Source: Psococerastis gibbosa (lineage: Eukaryota > Arthropoda > Insecta > Psocodea > Psocidae). Taken from it: 64,000 bases of DNA. The DNA lies in assembly GCA_963971405.1 (NCBI GenBank), contig OZ020488.1, positions 3,286,001 through 3,350,000 on the forward strand, given 5' to 3'. The number at the start of each line of letters is the position of its first letter. The stretch's first letter is position 1. Under the pieces are notes generated by a model. The model saw only the letters and a program-made list of their open reading frames with translations. It made no database searches and was not told the origin of the DNA. Below, piece by piece: positions 23,201 to 30,024 of this stretch. The position numbers and the translations under genes are program-made.

Positions 23201-24692
23201 AGATTATGAAGAAAATCATGGCGTAGTCTTTCTTGATTTATCCGCTGCGAGTTTGTCAAGCGTTTGAGCCGTAGCTGTCTCCACCTCTAATTGCAGAAAC
23301 ATTACAGCAGCACTCAGGAACGCCACAACATTTTCCTGGAGAGCAAAAGGAGCTGGTAAACGATGGGAACCAGCAGTTTGCGCCAGGACATCGCTGTGAC
23401 AACGTTCCGAATGGCTTTAGGACACGACTATACCTCCAGAGCCACCTCCATAGAAAATGAATATGTATACATAGAATAAAAATAGAATCTTCCGAATACG
23501 GAACTCCCCTTGGTTGCAAGGAAATGCCAATCACCAACTGAGCTGCAACGGTCTGGTGTCAGAAACTCCAACTACCACGCTGGAAGAAAAGGCACTGCTC
23601 TACTACTATGCGGCACGGCTTCTAATGGTCAATCAGCCAAATACAAGCCTAGGCTGAAGTAAGAAGAACCCCTAGCTAATGTGGTTATGGTGGGATTAGA
23701 GAGAAAGGTACAACAAACATATTATAGGTTTATTTTCGACAGTTCATACCTGGTGCTGTAGAAAATTCCTTGTGGTCGTCCATCGAGGTCGTCTTTGGTC
23801 AGGAACTCCTTCATGGAGTCAAAATCGTTGACGACGACTTGCCGATCTTTGCCAACTTTAAGGCCGACGACGGGCCCGTACTTCTCAGCCATGACTGTGC
23901 AGGCGCGGAATAGGTACTTGGTGTCGCGGCGGAGTTTGCTGACAAACAAGGCACTTCCCAAAATAGGAAGCCATGCTGGACCTGAAACGCAACGCAAATG
24001 TTGTGCATTAGTTGTGCAACATTGCCTGCATTGTTTAAAGTCCCACCAGCTCTTTAGCTTTTCTTACGATATATGTGGAATCCGAAAGATCATGGTTATG
24101 TCTAAGATGTTAATGCTTTTCCGATGTCTGGCAAAACACAGCAAGAAGTTTCCTTTGGATTCTATTAACCCCTGGAAAGGCTACCGTTCAATTTTGATGA
24201 GAGCCGCTCATCAGAGGAATGCCGTGTTCCTATGCTGCATTGTTATTTTATACGTTGGTTCTTTTGCCCCACGCTCCACTACTCTGCTCCTTCTTTGCCT
24301 ACCTGAAGTTCCATATAGGAGACATGGGTCATTCGCTTCCCGCCAAAAATAAGTTATATGGTATATTTTCTCCCACTTCTCCTTAGGTACCTATGTGGTA
24401 TATTTTTAAGTACATGTTCTATGTTCATCTATTCTTAGCTAAACAACTAGTTTTTACACAGTTACCACATGTTTACGCGTACGGTATTGCATCTATAGTA
24501 GTTCGATAATAGCCTATACCTGCATTGTTTAGGCTACAGAACTTATACTATAAATCAGTATTGTGGTTTGAATTTCGTTGTTTAAATTTAGCACAGCACT
24601 AACATACCTGGCGGATAGTTGCGAGGTTTCCTCGTGTCCATAAACAGTAAAATGACGAGGATTGCCACGAAAAATACCGCGGCAGCCCACAT
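2047..24692 (-). CDS. Cytochrome P450, CYP2-clan type, eight exons, complete
   Basis: Heme-thiolate monooxygenase, expected on the ER membrane; substrate unknown. Coding exons (complement): 24608-24692, 23750-23981, 22911-23171, 22060-22234, 21341-21449, 20530-20710, 18458-18717, 2047-2225. All junctions are GT-AG, phases agree, and they join into 494 codons including stop, a normal P450 length. Visible landmarks: N-terminal hydrophobic anchor (residues 2-17) followed by the proline hinge YPPGPAW; I-helix AGSETT (about 301-306); K-helix ExxR as ESVR (358-361); NPDRF; heme loop FGFGHHRCMG with the cysteine ligand at about 439. The conserved RYSPED also fits CYP2-clan insect and crustacean enzymes. 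The loop has His where most P450s have Arg two residues before the Cys. The last intron is about 16.2 kb and full of nested transposons. The exact CYP family cannot be set without a tree; CYP15/18/305-like is possible. Confidence 0.93.
2505..3482 (+). CDS. LINE A ORF1: PHD-like zinc finger protein
   Basis: Begins with ATG at 2505; 325 codons. Residues 19-71 have PHD spacing: C19, C22, C35, C38, H43, C46, C68, C71. Coiled-coil-like, then Pro/Ser/Lys-rich stretches follow. The C-terminal domain (about 243-320, with MTHIYVGRAGTSVTEQEL and GFWPTGFIVRPFRPG) is the kind found in ORF1 proteins of invertebrate non-LTR retrotransposons. The frame is open. The start of ORF2 follows at once (IVWNVEGLKTAHKIKS from 3490). 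Part of a LINE inserted in P450 intron 7 and transcribed opposite to the P450. Confidence 0.85.
   Translation: MHKVRFISTSTDDLVTDICRMCDVAIRGDEDSINCEFCTHWLHKSCAHLTDADFGQLKKRNAKLIFLCEPCRCKVLAKTLSSEALLEELSDKIAARFEEMMSKSHRDLAATVEAMQIEIARLKLKESPAPTQEAPSSAPLVTVVDVQPASKGKDTFAVVTRRKGRKETAPKEPHTNSSEGERRPKAPEPRGPKTSQPPSPSQPQASSCNAPGPRHKPAVRRTLQPTGNTPRPNSSHQAAKRMTHIYVGRAGTSVTEQELLAFVEDQGVSGDAAAHLLFAGSETRSFKLTVEEKDMEKVLAAGFWPTGFIVRPFRPGNPARRQKVH
3486..3577 (+). pseudogene. LINE A ORF2, N-terminal start of endonuclease (broken off)
   Basis: Four bases after the ORF1 stop the frame reads VIVWNVEGLKTAHKIKS, the usual first strand of the apurinic endonuclease of non-LTR retrotransposons. Similarity stops near 3577, where the 5' end of LINE B begins. 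The endonuclease resumes at about 16757, after LINE B, so the two pieces are one ORF split by an insertion. Confidence 0.75.
3904..4963 (+). pseudogene. LINE B ORF1: coiled coil plus esterase-like domain, one frameshift
   Basis: First ATG at 3904 (MDRNRKSISQGN). A leucine/glutamate coiled coil lies at about residues 40-75 and a second helix at about 115-140. A C-terminal part resembles the SGNH esterase domain of CR1-type ORF1 proteins (KTVMLCVGG, then VYPAAHVIVNDIV, FSLGKAYLNYQGAKVYFDFL). The frame breaks at about 4625-4632, where a stop follows CVGG and the reading continues one frame over as DDDLDNNEPLDYI. One frameshift, otherwise open. Confidence 0.75.
4957..5700 (+). pseudogene. LINE B ORF2, endonuclease remnant and linker
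   Basis: Reads VIYQHNIRSLVNKVQL and ILCLSDSYF, the first endonuclease strands, up to about 5080. It then jumps to the linker before the RT (LLSETWSAVYESGEVNAKF), so most of the endonuclease is deleted. A stop at about 5303 (ENKA) and a frame change near 5645-5700 follow. The intervening frame 5357-5645 carries SKKAWQIINGELG and FNNYFVNIA, standard pre-RT linker motifs. Confidence 0.78.
5701..6821 (+). pseudogene. LINE B ORF2, reverse transcriptase, cut by the gypsy insertion
   Basis: RT blocks in order: SSGADGIPDFIFK, VIPVHKKGSKTSVGNYRPIS, QHGFVPGRSTKSAI, IFLDLSKAFDSM, MGIPPGSVLGPILFIIF, then the catalytic VIYADDTNVLI, and LIINPDKTVAVNF with KILGVVVDS. A one-base slip near 6690 shifts the frame, and reading continues through SFLRYGVTFWGCN to LLQKK at 6821, where the LTR starts. 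The ORF resumes after the 3' LTR. Order and spacing match CR1/L2-group RTs. Confidence 0.88.
6822..7642 (+). repeat. 5' LTR of the gypsy element
   Basis: 821 bp, TGTAGCG to GCAACA. AT-rich with runs of ATT and TTTA. Near 7365-7410 there is a GC-rich part (ccccacccggaaggggg). It should contain the promoter and polyadenylation signals of the element; none can be placed with certainty. Confidence 0.95.
7646..7663 (+). promoter_or_regulatory. Candidate tRNA primer binding site
   Basis: Three bases after the 5' LTR the sequence is TGGCTCACACCAACGTTG. Priming sites start with TGG, which pairs with the CCA end of a tRNA. The tRNA cannot be named by eye. Position and the TGG are the only evidence. 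Confidence 0.45.
7664..9902 (+). other. Long leader of the gypsy element
   Basis: About 2.2 kb between the primer site and gag with no gag-like coding. Two related GC-rich blocks in the same orientation (near 7845-7890 and 8993-9035, sharing ctccgtccac) and similar AT-rich stretches near them suggest an internal duplication or an acquired segment. A short ORF at about 8188 begins MPKASKRRVRYCSVVGCFNS, resembling the start of a THAP domain. Confidence 0.5.
9903..11291 (+). CDS. gag: Gypsy element gag polyprotein
   Basis: First ATG at 9903 (MPRTLIQFLSATSKARLEEI); an in-frame GTG at 9891 is not a eukaryotic start. 462 codons. The N-terminus has two helical stretches of SAP-like look (KARLEEIAEQLGLP; EKLESLATEVGCELP). 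The capsid region contains the Ty3-type FDGPAARWYAGNKY. The nucleocapsid has one good CCHC knuckle (CRGCRLFGHRERDC, C-x2-C-x4-H-x4-C) and a second that lacks the His (CYHCGKTGVLSSLC). The stop is at 11289-11291, and pol overlaps in the -1 frame. Forms the virus-like particle of the element. Confidence 0.92.
   Translation: MPRTLIQFLSATSKARLEEIAEQLGLPIEGTKETLKKELKSHFLATPESANQFEDMADVTIVRPPYLVVPLTLTQYLTNCDGEKLESLATEVGCELPAADLEEQRQYMKSYVNDHPACLGDIDKFANLQLVSSPLPETRPTDLEPEEELSHDQGEEIRMERVLNRIFKVNLELQRDFLRQVLPGRSSRPQLEMFLKEARRRNITFTGADGSLPLFFNKLKDCLALHPLTEDEKLRAIPTLFDGPAARWYAGNKYALWTELEMALKNVYLPADHQLKLKVLLYTRTMGEHEKVAHYIAAMKALNDDLATPLKEVELVPLLMAHLPPRLASLVGSQLTVYTSIKSFEITCVAAEHQLEQQASYVPPTNAMLCNPLYGDFGASRPQLLALVSPANMTTYKCRGCRLFGHRERDCQTTSRPFCYHCGKTGVLSSLCTCRPPKLNSQGGVARQVTTTPATEQPHQQQ
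11216..11222 (+). promoter_or_regulatory. Candidate -1 ribosomal frameshift heptamer
   Basis: GTTAAAC lies in the gag-pol overlap and is in the correct phase: gag codons are TTA then AAC, preceded by G. G_UUA_AAC is a known -1 slip heptamer in arteriviruses (from memory of the family). A downstream GC-rich stretch (gccaagggggcgtggcg) could fold. The overlap is 11102-11291, so a slip here would enter pol. Confidence 0.6.
11223..14488 (+). CDS. pol: Gypsy element pol polyprotein: protease, RT, RNase H, integrase
   Basis: Frame open from 11102 to the stop at 14486; used by -1 frameshift from gag. Protease active site IDPGSTHSVI (D-P-G form, seen also in some plant Ty3 elements). RT blocks IRVCVDYKRVN, SSLDLLSGYHQI, FGLSTMPATFQ and the catalytic TIVYLDDVLIFS. 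RNase H with IHCDSSDIAVGAVL and CVTDHLALKW. Integrase zinc site (GHLGINRT to CLDCQRH), DDE core (CDLVGPLP; ILVDNGSQFTS; PQSNPTERYNQ), and a GPY/F-like end (YPRWEGPFIIKT). No chromodomain seen. No stops, so it may be functional. Confidence 0.93.
14489..15381 (+). other. 3' untranslated region of the gypsy element, no env
   Basis: About 0.9 kb rich in G and T on this strand, between pol and the polypurine tract. I see no envelope-like ORF on the plus strand; the minus-strand frame 14584-14778 has no recognisable motif. Confidence 0.7.
15382..15403 (+). promoter_or_regulatory. Polypurine tract before the 3' LTR
   Basis: A run of A, then G, then A (gaaaaaaaagggggggg and onward) lies just before the 3' LTR with a 7-base gap (cccttgt). 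Such tracts prime plus-strand DNA in LTR elements. The gap is larger than usual. Confidence 0.6.
15411..16231 (+). repeat. 3' LTR of the gypsy element
   Basis: Same length as the 5' LTR, and I found no differences when reading the two side by side. Because both LTRs are copied from one template at insertion, identity implies a recent event or later gene conversion. Confidence 0.95.
16236..16632 (+). pseudogene. LINE B ORF2, C-terminal end after the gypsy element
   Basis: Removing the gypsy element and one target copy gives continuous reading across the site (LLQKK on the left, VLRIIS on the right; the RRAxRII motif is common here in LINE RTs). The stretch then reads NNRPISCRDTFRNLQ and LPLLYMLECICF, with NILPHDLKKAPS near the end and TAG at 16630. 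One in-frame stop (after LPNHSL) is present. Confidence 0.82.
16757..17366 (+). pseudogene. LINE A ORF2, endonuclease continued
   Basis: The frame gives NSYDVVCMAETF, the endonuclease block with the catalytic Glu, then the GDFNCRIDRPN block and GGSTIDLVLTN near the end of the domain. These are standard blocks of LINE apurinic endonucleases. At about 17350-17363 the frame jumps straight to RT sequence, so an internal deletion has removed the end of the endonuclease and the N-terminal half of the RT. Confidence 0.85.
17353..18251 (+). pseudogene. LINE A ORF2, C-terminal half of reverse transcriptase
   Basis: Starts inside RT block 4 (ILFNLMMADLADVL), then the catalytic motif FMYADDLAIVATS, the thumb (SVNLSKTKMMIM, FPYLGVTFQ) and a C-terminal zinc-knuckle-like CICTLCGG...YHIELCPE before the TGA. 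The frame is open from 17367. The RT fingers and palm N-terminus are absent, so this copy cannot move by itself. The 3' UTR runs to about 18370. Confidence 0.87.
18370..18457 (-). other. P450 intron 7, 5' end next to LINE A
   Basis: Short stretch between the 3' end of LINE A and the exon 7 donor (GTAAGT on the minus strand at 18452-18457). No other feature seen. Confidence 0.4.
18458..18717 (-). CDS. P450 exon 7: K-helix to start of heme loop
   Basis: Acceptor ATTTCAG, donor GTAAGT. Encodes LPYLEALMLESVRMF (ExxR), the beta-1 strands, NPDRFLDEKG and YYLPFGFG. It stops inside the heme-binding loop, so the Cys ligand must come from the next exon. That exon is 16.2 kb away at 2047-2225, with matching phase. 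Confidence 0.94.
18943..19012 (-). pseudogene. Partial copy of P450 exon 6 (3' half), second, internally deleted copy
   Basis: The minus strand reads LDVKVKAQQQ and then jumps, after a short deletion, to sequence matching the end of exon 6 (AGGACAGGCCCA) before GTAAGT. The flanks again match the copied intron block. The deletion removes the conserved VVGRDRLP part, so it cannot replace exon 6. Confidence 0.65.
19321..20325 (-). pseudogene. Penelope-like element fragment: RT C-terminus plus GIY-YIG endonuclease
   Basis: The minus strand starts at the RT catalytic region (EDDIFCIWTGS, usually Y/VDDIF), then FTMEVEENNSLNFLDLTI and SSHPFQHKHAAFHSMIFRL, all typical of Penelope-like RT. It runs into the GIY-YIG nuclease (GVYRLNCNDCNAIYIGQTGRS, with REHI following). 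The frame is open from 20217 to 19321, but everything before the catalytic motif is missing. It lies in P450 intron 6 and its truncated end abuts the duplicated exon-6 block. A GIY-YIG domain after an RT identifies the class. Confidence 0.88.
20378..20461 (-). pseudogene. Partial copy of P450 exon 6 (3' half), first copy
   Basis: The minus strand repeats the end of exon 6 (KIKARKQIDVVVGRDRLPT and the following MEDRPK) with a GTAAAC at the donor position. It lacks the I-helix half. The adjoining intron sequence is copied too (tccatggtaggca and cctcggtttggccattctc recur), offset by about 152 bp from the real exon. Probably not used, since splicing it in would duplicate the J-helix. It directly borders the Penelope-like fragment. 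Confidence 0.75.
20530..20710 (-). CDS. P450 exon 6: I-helix
   Basis: Acceptor TTACAG, donor GTAAGT. Encodes the oxygen-activation helix MDMFMAGSETTSKSLGF, then the J-helix region QQQIDAVVGRDRLPTMEDRP. The C-terminal half of this exon has two degraded copies further along the minus strand (20378-20461 and 18943-19012). This copy is the one with an intact I-helix and a phase that joins exons 5 and 7. Confidence 0.93.
21040..21090 (+). repeat. LINE 3' tail fragment of LINE B type
   Basis: The sequence gaaggaaataaattatcttatcttatt matches the end of LINE B (aaataaacagtatcttatcttatc). Probably the end of a strongly 5'-truncated LINE copy in P450 intron 5. Confidence 0.5.
21341..21449 (-). CDS. 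P450 exon 5
   Basis: Acceptor ATTTCAG, donor GTACGG. Encodes the H-helix region with PRDLMDVYL, as in other CYP2-clan members (normally DFIDxYL). Ends in phase 1; exon 6 supplies the rest of an Asp codon. Confidence 0.92.
21605..21796. mobile_element. Short inverted-repeat element (MITE-like) in P450 intron 4
   Basis: The left arm begins tagtccacgcaaaatgag and its reverse complement ends the element (ctcattttgcgtggact). The arms continue through an inverted atggaatgttttgatcct. About 190 bp, no coding. Flanking TA could be a target duplication as in mariner-type elements, but this is uncertain. Confidence 0.65.
22060..22234 (-). CDS. P450 exon 4
   Basis: Acceptor TTTGCAG, donor GTAAGT. Encodes the F-G region: PEDLELKTLQGLL, then PFLRYIAPDASGY, ending in IHQRVWTFIK at a codon boundary. 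The phase matches both neighbours. Confidence 0.92.
22911..23171 (-). CDS. P450 exon 3
   Basis: Starts after TTTTCAG and ends CGATACAG before a GTACCG donor. Encodes the C-helix signature LWHEQRKFVLRHLREFGFG; the WxxxR motif is visible, and its Trp and Arg contact a heme propionate in P450s. Ends with two bases that make Ser with exon 4 (RYSPED). Confidence 0.93.
23750..23981 (-). CDS. P450 exon 2
   Basis: Follows an acceptor TTTCAG and ends at a GTATGA donor. Encodes WLPILGSALF, then KYGPVVGLKVG and DGRPQGIFYST, typical of the A-helix and beta-1 region to the B-helix of CYP2-clan enzymes. Ends with two bases of an Arg codon completed by exon 3. Confidence 0.93.
24608..24692 (-). CDS. P450 exon 1: start codon and membrane anchor
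   Basis: Begins with ATG at 24692 and encodes about 28 residues: a hydrophobic run (AAAVFFVAILVILLF) then a basic, proline-rich hinge. It ends CCGCCAG before a GTATGT donor, leaving one base of a Gly codon that exon 2 completes (PPGPAW). This is the usual microsomal P450 N-terminus, so the start is well supported. Confidence 0.9.
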
Positions 24693-25019
24693 TCTAAAAG
24701 AAAAACATTATTTATTACTATACTAAGCGACGAGTATCATATGATTAATGGTCTACTTATAATGTGATGAATGGGTTTTCATAGGCCTATTACTATATAA
24801 CTCGGTGTCCCGCAAATTTTACTTTCAATTCAAAGTAATCCATACAGTTTTTTTCTTTTTTGCTAATAATGGATGTGCTCCCCATTTTCACCGATAAAAC
24901 TGGAGGTTGTGGCCCCAGTTTCCCATTGAAACGAGCACCGGCGATGCGTGCGGCACAGCCGAGAGTGAAAGTGAGTTCGGAAGTAGGCAACCTCAGCCGG
25001 TTATGTCAGTTATTATGTC

Positions 25020-25640
25020 ATTGCACGGGAACTGGGTTAATGTTAGGCCAAGCCATCGCCCCTATGCATCCCGCCCCAAGGACACTGGTCATTGTCCAGA
25101 CATCTAGATTCTATAGACCGTTTACGTCTAAGGTATACTCTTTGATGTGGGAGCTATTAGACTATAATGAACAGTTTGGGTTAATGTTAGGCAAAGCCAT
25201 TGCTTGCCCCTGTGCAGTGGGCATCCCACTCCAAGGGCACTGGTCATTGGCCAGACATCTAGACCGTTTACGTCTAAGGTAGAGCCGGCCCTCTAGCTGC
25301 TGTACCGTATGTCTCTTTGATGTGGGAGCTACTATATTGCACAGTTTGGGTTAATGTTAGGCAAAGCCATTGCTTGCCCCTGTGCAGTGGGCATCCCACT
25401 CCAAGGGCACTGGTCATTGGCCAGACATCTAGACCGTTTACGTCTAAGGTAGAGCCGGCCCTCTAGCTGCTGTACCGTATGTCTCTTTGATGTGGGAGCT
25501 ACTATATTGCACAGTTTGGGTTAATGTTAGGCAAAGCCATTGCTTGCCCCTGTGCAGTGTACATCCCGCTCCAAGGGCACTGGTCATTGGCCAGACATCT
25601 ATACATAGTTTACGTCTTTGACAGAGCCGGCCCTCTAATT
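25020..25640. repeat. 170-bp tandem repeat
   Basis: Units begin acagtttgggttaatg at 25171, 25341 and 25511, exactly 170 bp apart. The first two look identical and the third diverges after about 50 bp. A partial, more diverged unit starts near 25020, and gggttaatgttaggcca returns near 25763. The shared body includes ccaagggcactggtcattgg. Not a gene. A frame runs through it but is periodic with the repeat. Confidence 0.9.
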
Positions 25641-27560
25641 GCTATATCTCATTGGCGGGACCGGTATAGCATAGCCAGGCACCCTATATACTTTGAAATG
25701 AATGAAATTAAATGAAAAAGGTCTTTATGTTATGTCAGGGCTTTAGCCCTGAAGGGTGACTCTACCAGCCGGGTTAATGTTAGGCCACACCACCACCGCC
25801 CAGTGGCGGCGCTACGGGGGTGCCCGAGGGGGCCTGCCCCCCCCCCCCCCCAAAGTTTCTCCGGCCCCTCCGGGCCCCCCCAGCAGTTTTGAGATATTTT
25901 ATATCTTGTTAAATTACTGAATTATTGAACGGTATACCTACTCCCAATGAAAAGTGTTTTGTTTTTTCATTGGCCCCCCCAGATAGAAGTCATGCCCTCC
26001 ATGCCCACCCCCCCCCCCTCCCCACCTTAAAATTTCTAGCGCCGCTACTGCCACCGCCCCTATACATCGCGCCCAGCACACGTCATTACAGCCAGAAATC
26101 TATTGATTCAAGACCATTCACGCCTATGGTAGAGCCATCTGCTGTTCAGAATTTTTTTTTTCACCATATTATACAGGGTTGCCAGACCACTCGTACCAGG
26201 CAAAATATATGTTTCTCGGTTATGAGGGGGAATTTCGGTGTGGGAAGAAAATTTGGATGACTTTTCTGTGGATGGACCGTCAATATAATAGGCGTATTGG
26301 AAAAGGGATTTCTGTTTCTGGTTTCTCTTAATTTTGATGCGTAACCATGGGTCATGTTATGTATCATTAAAAAGCTCTTTTAAAAGAGTCCCCCCCCCCT
26401 CCCGCGAGACCCCAAGGTAAATCAATATCACACCACGGTCGGACTAACTAAGGCATATTATTCCATCCCTTAGCTTAGCCATAGTGTAATATGCTCCTTC
26501 CAGTAAGTGTTTTAAGGCTCAATTGGAGTCCCCACCGTTTCTGCGGGACACTAACGACACTCTTTTTTGTACAAAGTCGAATCCAGTGATGGATTAAAGG
26601 GGCCCCAAAGCACCCAAAGCTATGAAAAAAAAGAAGCATTTCCTATCACATATAGAGTAAACCAATAATTTCGGCTTATTGGGCTGCAGCCCCCCCCCCC
26701 CCCCCCCCGAAATGAAAAGCTAAGAATTAAATAAATCTAGTACCGTAATATGACTATGGTTTTTTCAGTAAATTTTAAACTTCATTCCTGTTAAATCGTA
26801 CAACCCTAATATTTCGGGCCTATTTTTTCAAAAAATTTCCACCGGGGGAAACCCCCGGCCCCCCCCCTTTCGGTTAAATGCAATATTAATATTTTTGAAT
26901 AAGCATTCTTTTGCAAACTTTGTAAAATCTATACTTTACTGCTGTTGAAATGCGTAAAACCCCACCATTTTGCACTTATATTTTCAAATTTTCCCTCCAG
27001 GGGAAACCCCCGCCCCCCCCTCTTGGATTAAATACAATATTATTTTTATGAATAAGCATTCCTTTGTAAGCTTTTGTAAAATCTATACTGTATTGCTGTT
27101 GAAATGCGTAAACCCCCACTATTTTGCACTTACATGCATTTTCGAATTATCCCCCGGGCCCCCCACTTTAGGTTAAATGCAATATTATTTCTATACAACC
27201 TAAACCGTCGTGATGGTAACATTACGATTTAGTCCGTATTTCCACAAAATAGTATAGGCCTGTGTTCGCACCGACCCTAAATCCGCCAATAAATTGACGT
27301 TTGATGTGCCTATGCCATCATTCTTTTATAAGACTAACACCATATACAATTACATTCTCAAGAAAAAAAAAATTACACTAGATAGGATCCCAGTTACCAC
27401 AGCCACCCACGAAAAAAAATCCAGGCTACGGGCTTGTAACACAGTTAGTGACAACGGCAAAGTCGGAAAGGGGGCACTTGCTTTCCAAATAAGATCCGCC
27501 CCTCCCAAAACTTTTTGTTTAATCCGAAACTGGTAGAATCTCACAGTAAATATTTATTGT
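25641..27560. other. Repeat-rich intergenic stretch with poly-C tracts
   Basis: Several C-runs (near 25835, 26008, 26690, 26860, 27010) lie among short repeated words such as taaatgcaatattaat and tttgcacttaca, which recur at about 200-bp spacing between 26880 and 27190. No coding frame or RNA gene seen. Confidence 0.5.
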
Positions 27561-27575
27561 AGAGCCAACCAAATA

Positions 27576-27786
27576 ATATAGAAGTTAGAAGAAATATTTC
27601 TCGTTATTTTGATACATGACGATTGACCACAATCGTCAGTATTGACATGTGCTACAAATGCCGTCCGGACGCCTTACAAACCGCTTTTTACACAAAGTAA
27701 TTCTGACGATTGTGACCAATCGGAGCTATAGTGACGGCCACATATCGTGTATCAAAATATCGAGAAATATTTCTTCTAATGCCTAA
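27576..27786. mobile_element. Inverted-repeat element, family M2
   Basis: Left arm (agaagaaatatttctcg, then atacatgacgattg) and right arm (caatcgtcagaatt in inverted form, then cgagaaatatttcttcta) pair over most of their length. About 210 bp, no ORF. A related element with arms aagtagaagaaatgttcctc lies at 58865-59100. Confidence 0.65.
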
Positions 27787-28469
27787 AATATTTTTTCTAG
27801 CTCTACAATACATAGTTAGTGAAATTCGACTTTGTACAAAAAAGTTTTTTGAAAAAACGAGTGGCATTGGTGTCGCGCGGGAGGGGAGGGGCTCCGATTT
27901 GGGCCTTAAAGTGTTTTTGCAATTGAGCGGGTAACGAGTTAAGTAGCATCTCTGTATAGGAGAGATGGGACATTCGAGCTCGAAAAAATATTTTTTTTTA
28001 TCCTTAGGTTTTTTTTAATGACTGGTCATAAGAGGCGTGGCAGTGGGCGACCCTAGGATTCAAAAATATTTTTGGCGCGGTGGAATGTCCCATCCCTTCT
28101 ATATAGAACTGTAATAGCGACCATCTAGTTGCCAAAATGAACATTATTATTCCGGAAGTGCATTGTTTGGCAGCATAAGCGAGATAGCGACCTTGCACTC
28201 TATGGAAGGTTGCCCGACACCATGCGTTCCATTGCAATTTGCATATCAACAACCTATAGCCTAAAGTGGTGTGTGCAAGTGGGCAGGAGTGTATTGGGCA
28301 GTTATTGAGTTAAGCCACTATAAGTTATGTACCGGTAACGTCAGTAACAGGCCAGACTTTTGTGAAAATCGTTGTAACCTATTTGAGAAATTTTTTTTTA
28401 GTCGTTGTTTTGCAGTTTTCGAAGAGTAATCCCTTCAAAATTGAGTTAAAAAAGAAAGAAAGAAAATCG

Positions 28470-28640
28470 TCTTTATTTTCCATATGGGCGAATTAGCTGA
28501 AAATATAAAAAGAACTGTCCCGAGATTTTGTTAACCTACATGCCAAATTTCATCAAAATCCGCCGAGTAGTTTGCCCACAAGTCGTCGAACATACTGACA
28601 GACAGACATTTCGTAAATCGAACAATTAGGGCGGAGCCCA
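28470..28640. repeat. Interspersed repeat with the catgccaaatttcatcaaaat core
   Basis: A block reading gccaaatttcatcaaaatcc, then agtagtttgcccacaa and gacagacagacatttcg. Related blocks are near 36180-36250, 43115-43250 and, inverted, 59700-59900. Similar sequences are common in arthropod genomes. Its class is unknown to me. Confidence 0.6.
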
Positions 28641-29035
28641 TTGTCAGGGGGGGAGGGAGTGACGGTTCGGAAGTGGGTGCTACTCCCATCATCAAGGTCA
28701 CCCCTTCCGCTGATAATGGGCTCTGCCGTAATTGTTCGATGACTGTGAGGCCCCTGTCTAACACAGCAGGCTATTTTTTTTTTTTTATTAATCGCATGCA
28801 ATCAATATAATGAATGTATCCGATTGACCTCTTCAGTCGCCTCTGTAGGTTAGTACCCGATTTGAGCTACGACACGTCTTCGATCGCATGGCGTGTAAAG
28901 ACTCAACTTGCACAAGTGCAAGCACGTTACCACCTGGCCATCGAAGTCGATATAACCCTTGGTTAAATTCTCTTGTACTCTAGGAAGAACTTTGGGAACA
29001 TGCAATTGGAAGCATCACCAGAAAATTTAGCAAAT
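28640..29035. other. Intergenic, no gene seen
   Basis: Contains an inverted pair around 28622-28742 (aacaattagggcggagccca against gggctctgccgtaattgttc), so possibly part of the preceding repeat. No coding frame seen. Confidence 0.4.
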
Positions 29036-29879
29036 TTAGTGCTCGAACCAACAACCTTTCGGGTGAAATTTAGGGATCGTACCACGACTAGCTCTACATG
29101 TCTTGACTATACTGAGCCCTCCGTGCCCCTCCCGTCATGGTTCCCGACAGACATGCACTGTTTTTTTTTTTTTTCAGGAATCTGCTGGGCACCCCCTATT
29201 CTATTAAAAATCAGTGTGGCTAATAATAATGCTAAATAAACCTGAATTGCTGTTATGATTGCTAATATCATGATTTAGAAATGTCTCACCATAATTAACT
29301 AATTAGTAATACTAGTAATCACAATCCGGGTTAATGAATGGCCACTACCGGGAAGATGAGTCATTCCCACAATATTGCGACAGGTCCACGAACTGTCTTA
29401 TTCCGATGTTTAGTAGGTCTGCGTGGAACCTGGTTATCTCCAGGAGGTGTGTACCTGTATTTACCGCCGGTTACGCTACACGGAAGGAATTACCGCCAAC
29501 TTTGACCATAATGACCCCATTTCCGTTCGCAGACGAATGATTTTTGTGGATTTCGGTACGATTCCGGTCTTTTCTGGAACGAGCAATTGAACCGCAAGAG
29601 TTGCAAAGAAAGTAGATTATATATTAAGTATGTCCTGGATATACTGTATGTATGCTGCCACAAATAAATACCTTAGTATTGTACAATAATAGAAAAAGCC
29701 TAAGAACATTTCAAAACCATGATGAATTGGGTATATGCGAAATATTGATTGATTCAGACGAAAAGAGAGAGAAGTGGATCGAACTGAAGGCAGGACCGAA
29801 AATACAATGAAAAGAACTGGTACTCGTGAACCCATACCTACTGTACATGCTTTCCTATTTATTTAGCCCATATTACTTT

Positions 29880-30024
29880 TTCTGGCCATGCTGCGGAGGG
29901 CATGTAAAGCAGGCGGTCCCGGGCCTTCCTAGTTGAGTGTAAGAGAGGGCTTCATAGCCCTAACTCCGCTAGGTTGGCTTAGTAATAGAAACAATAAAAG
30001 TCCTTATTTATTTATTTATTTATT
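29880..30024 (+). repeat. tRNA-derived SINE, family S1, 5'-truncated
   Basis: Carries the body (ggagggcatgtaaagc, ttgagtgtaagagaggg, aggttggcttagtaa) and ends in a tail of ttta repeats. The tRNA-like head is missing. A head-only piece of the same family (ctcgaaccaacaacctttcg) lies at 29036-29112. Confidence 0.75.

Noticed and set aside
22794..23201. Plus-strand frames over P450 exon 3 and exon 2 (22794-23201, 23795-24352)
   Set aside because: They overlap real exons on the opposite strand and contain no family motif.
25524..25715. Open frames running through the 170-bp repeat (for example 24860-25282 and 25524-25715)
   Set aside because: They follow the repeat period, share identical segments, and have no known domain. 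The 170-bp unit is not a multiple of three, so the frame is not kept between units.
28553..28801. Short ORFs in the 28.5-kb repeat (minus strand)
   Set aside because: They lie in an interspersed repeat that also occurs elsewhere without an open frame, and the translation has no motif.
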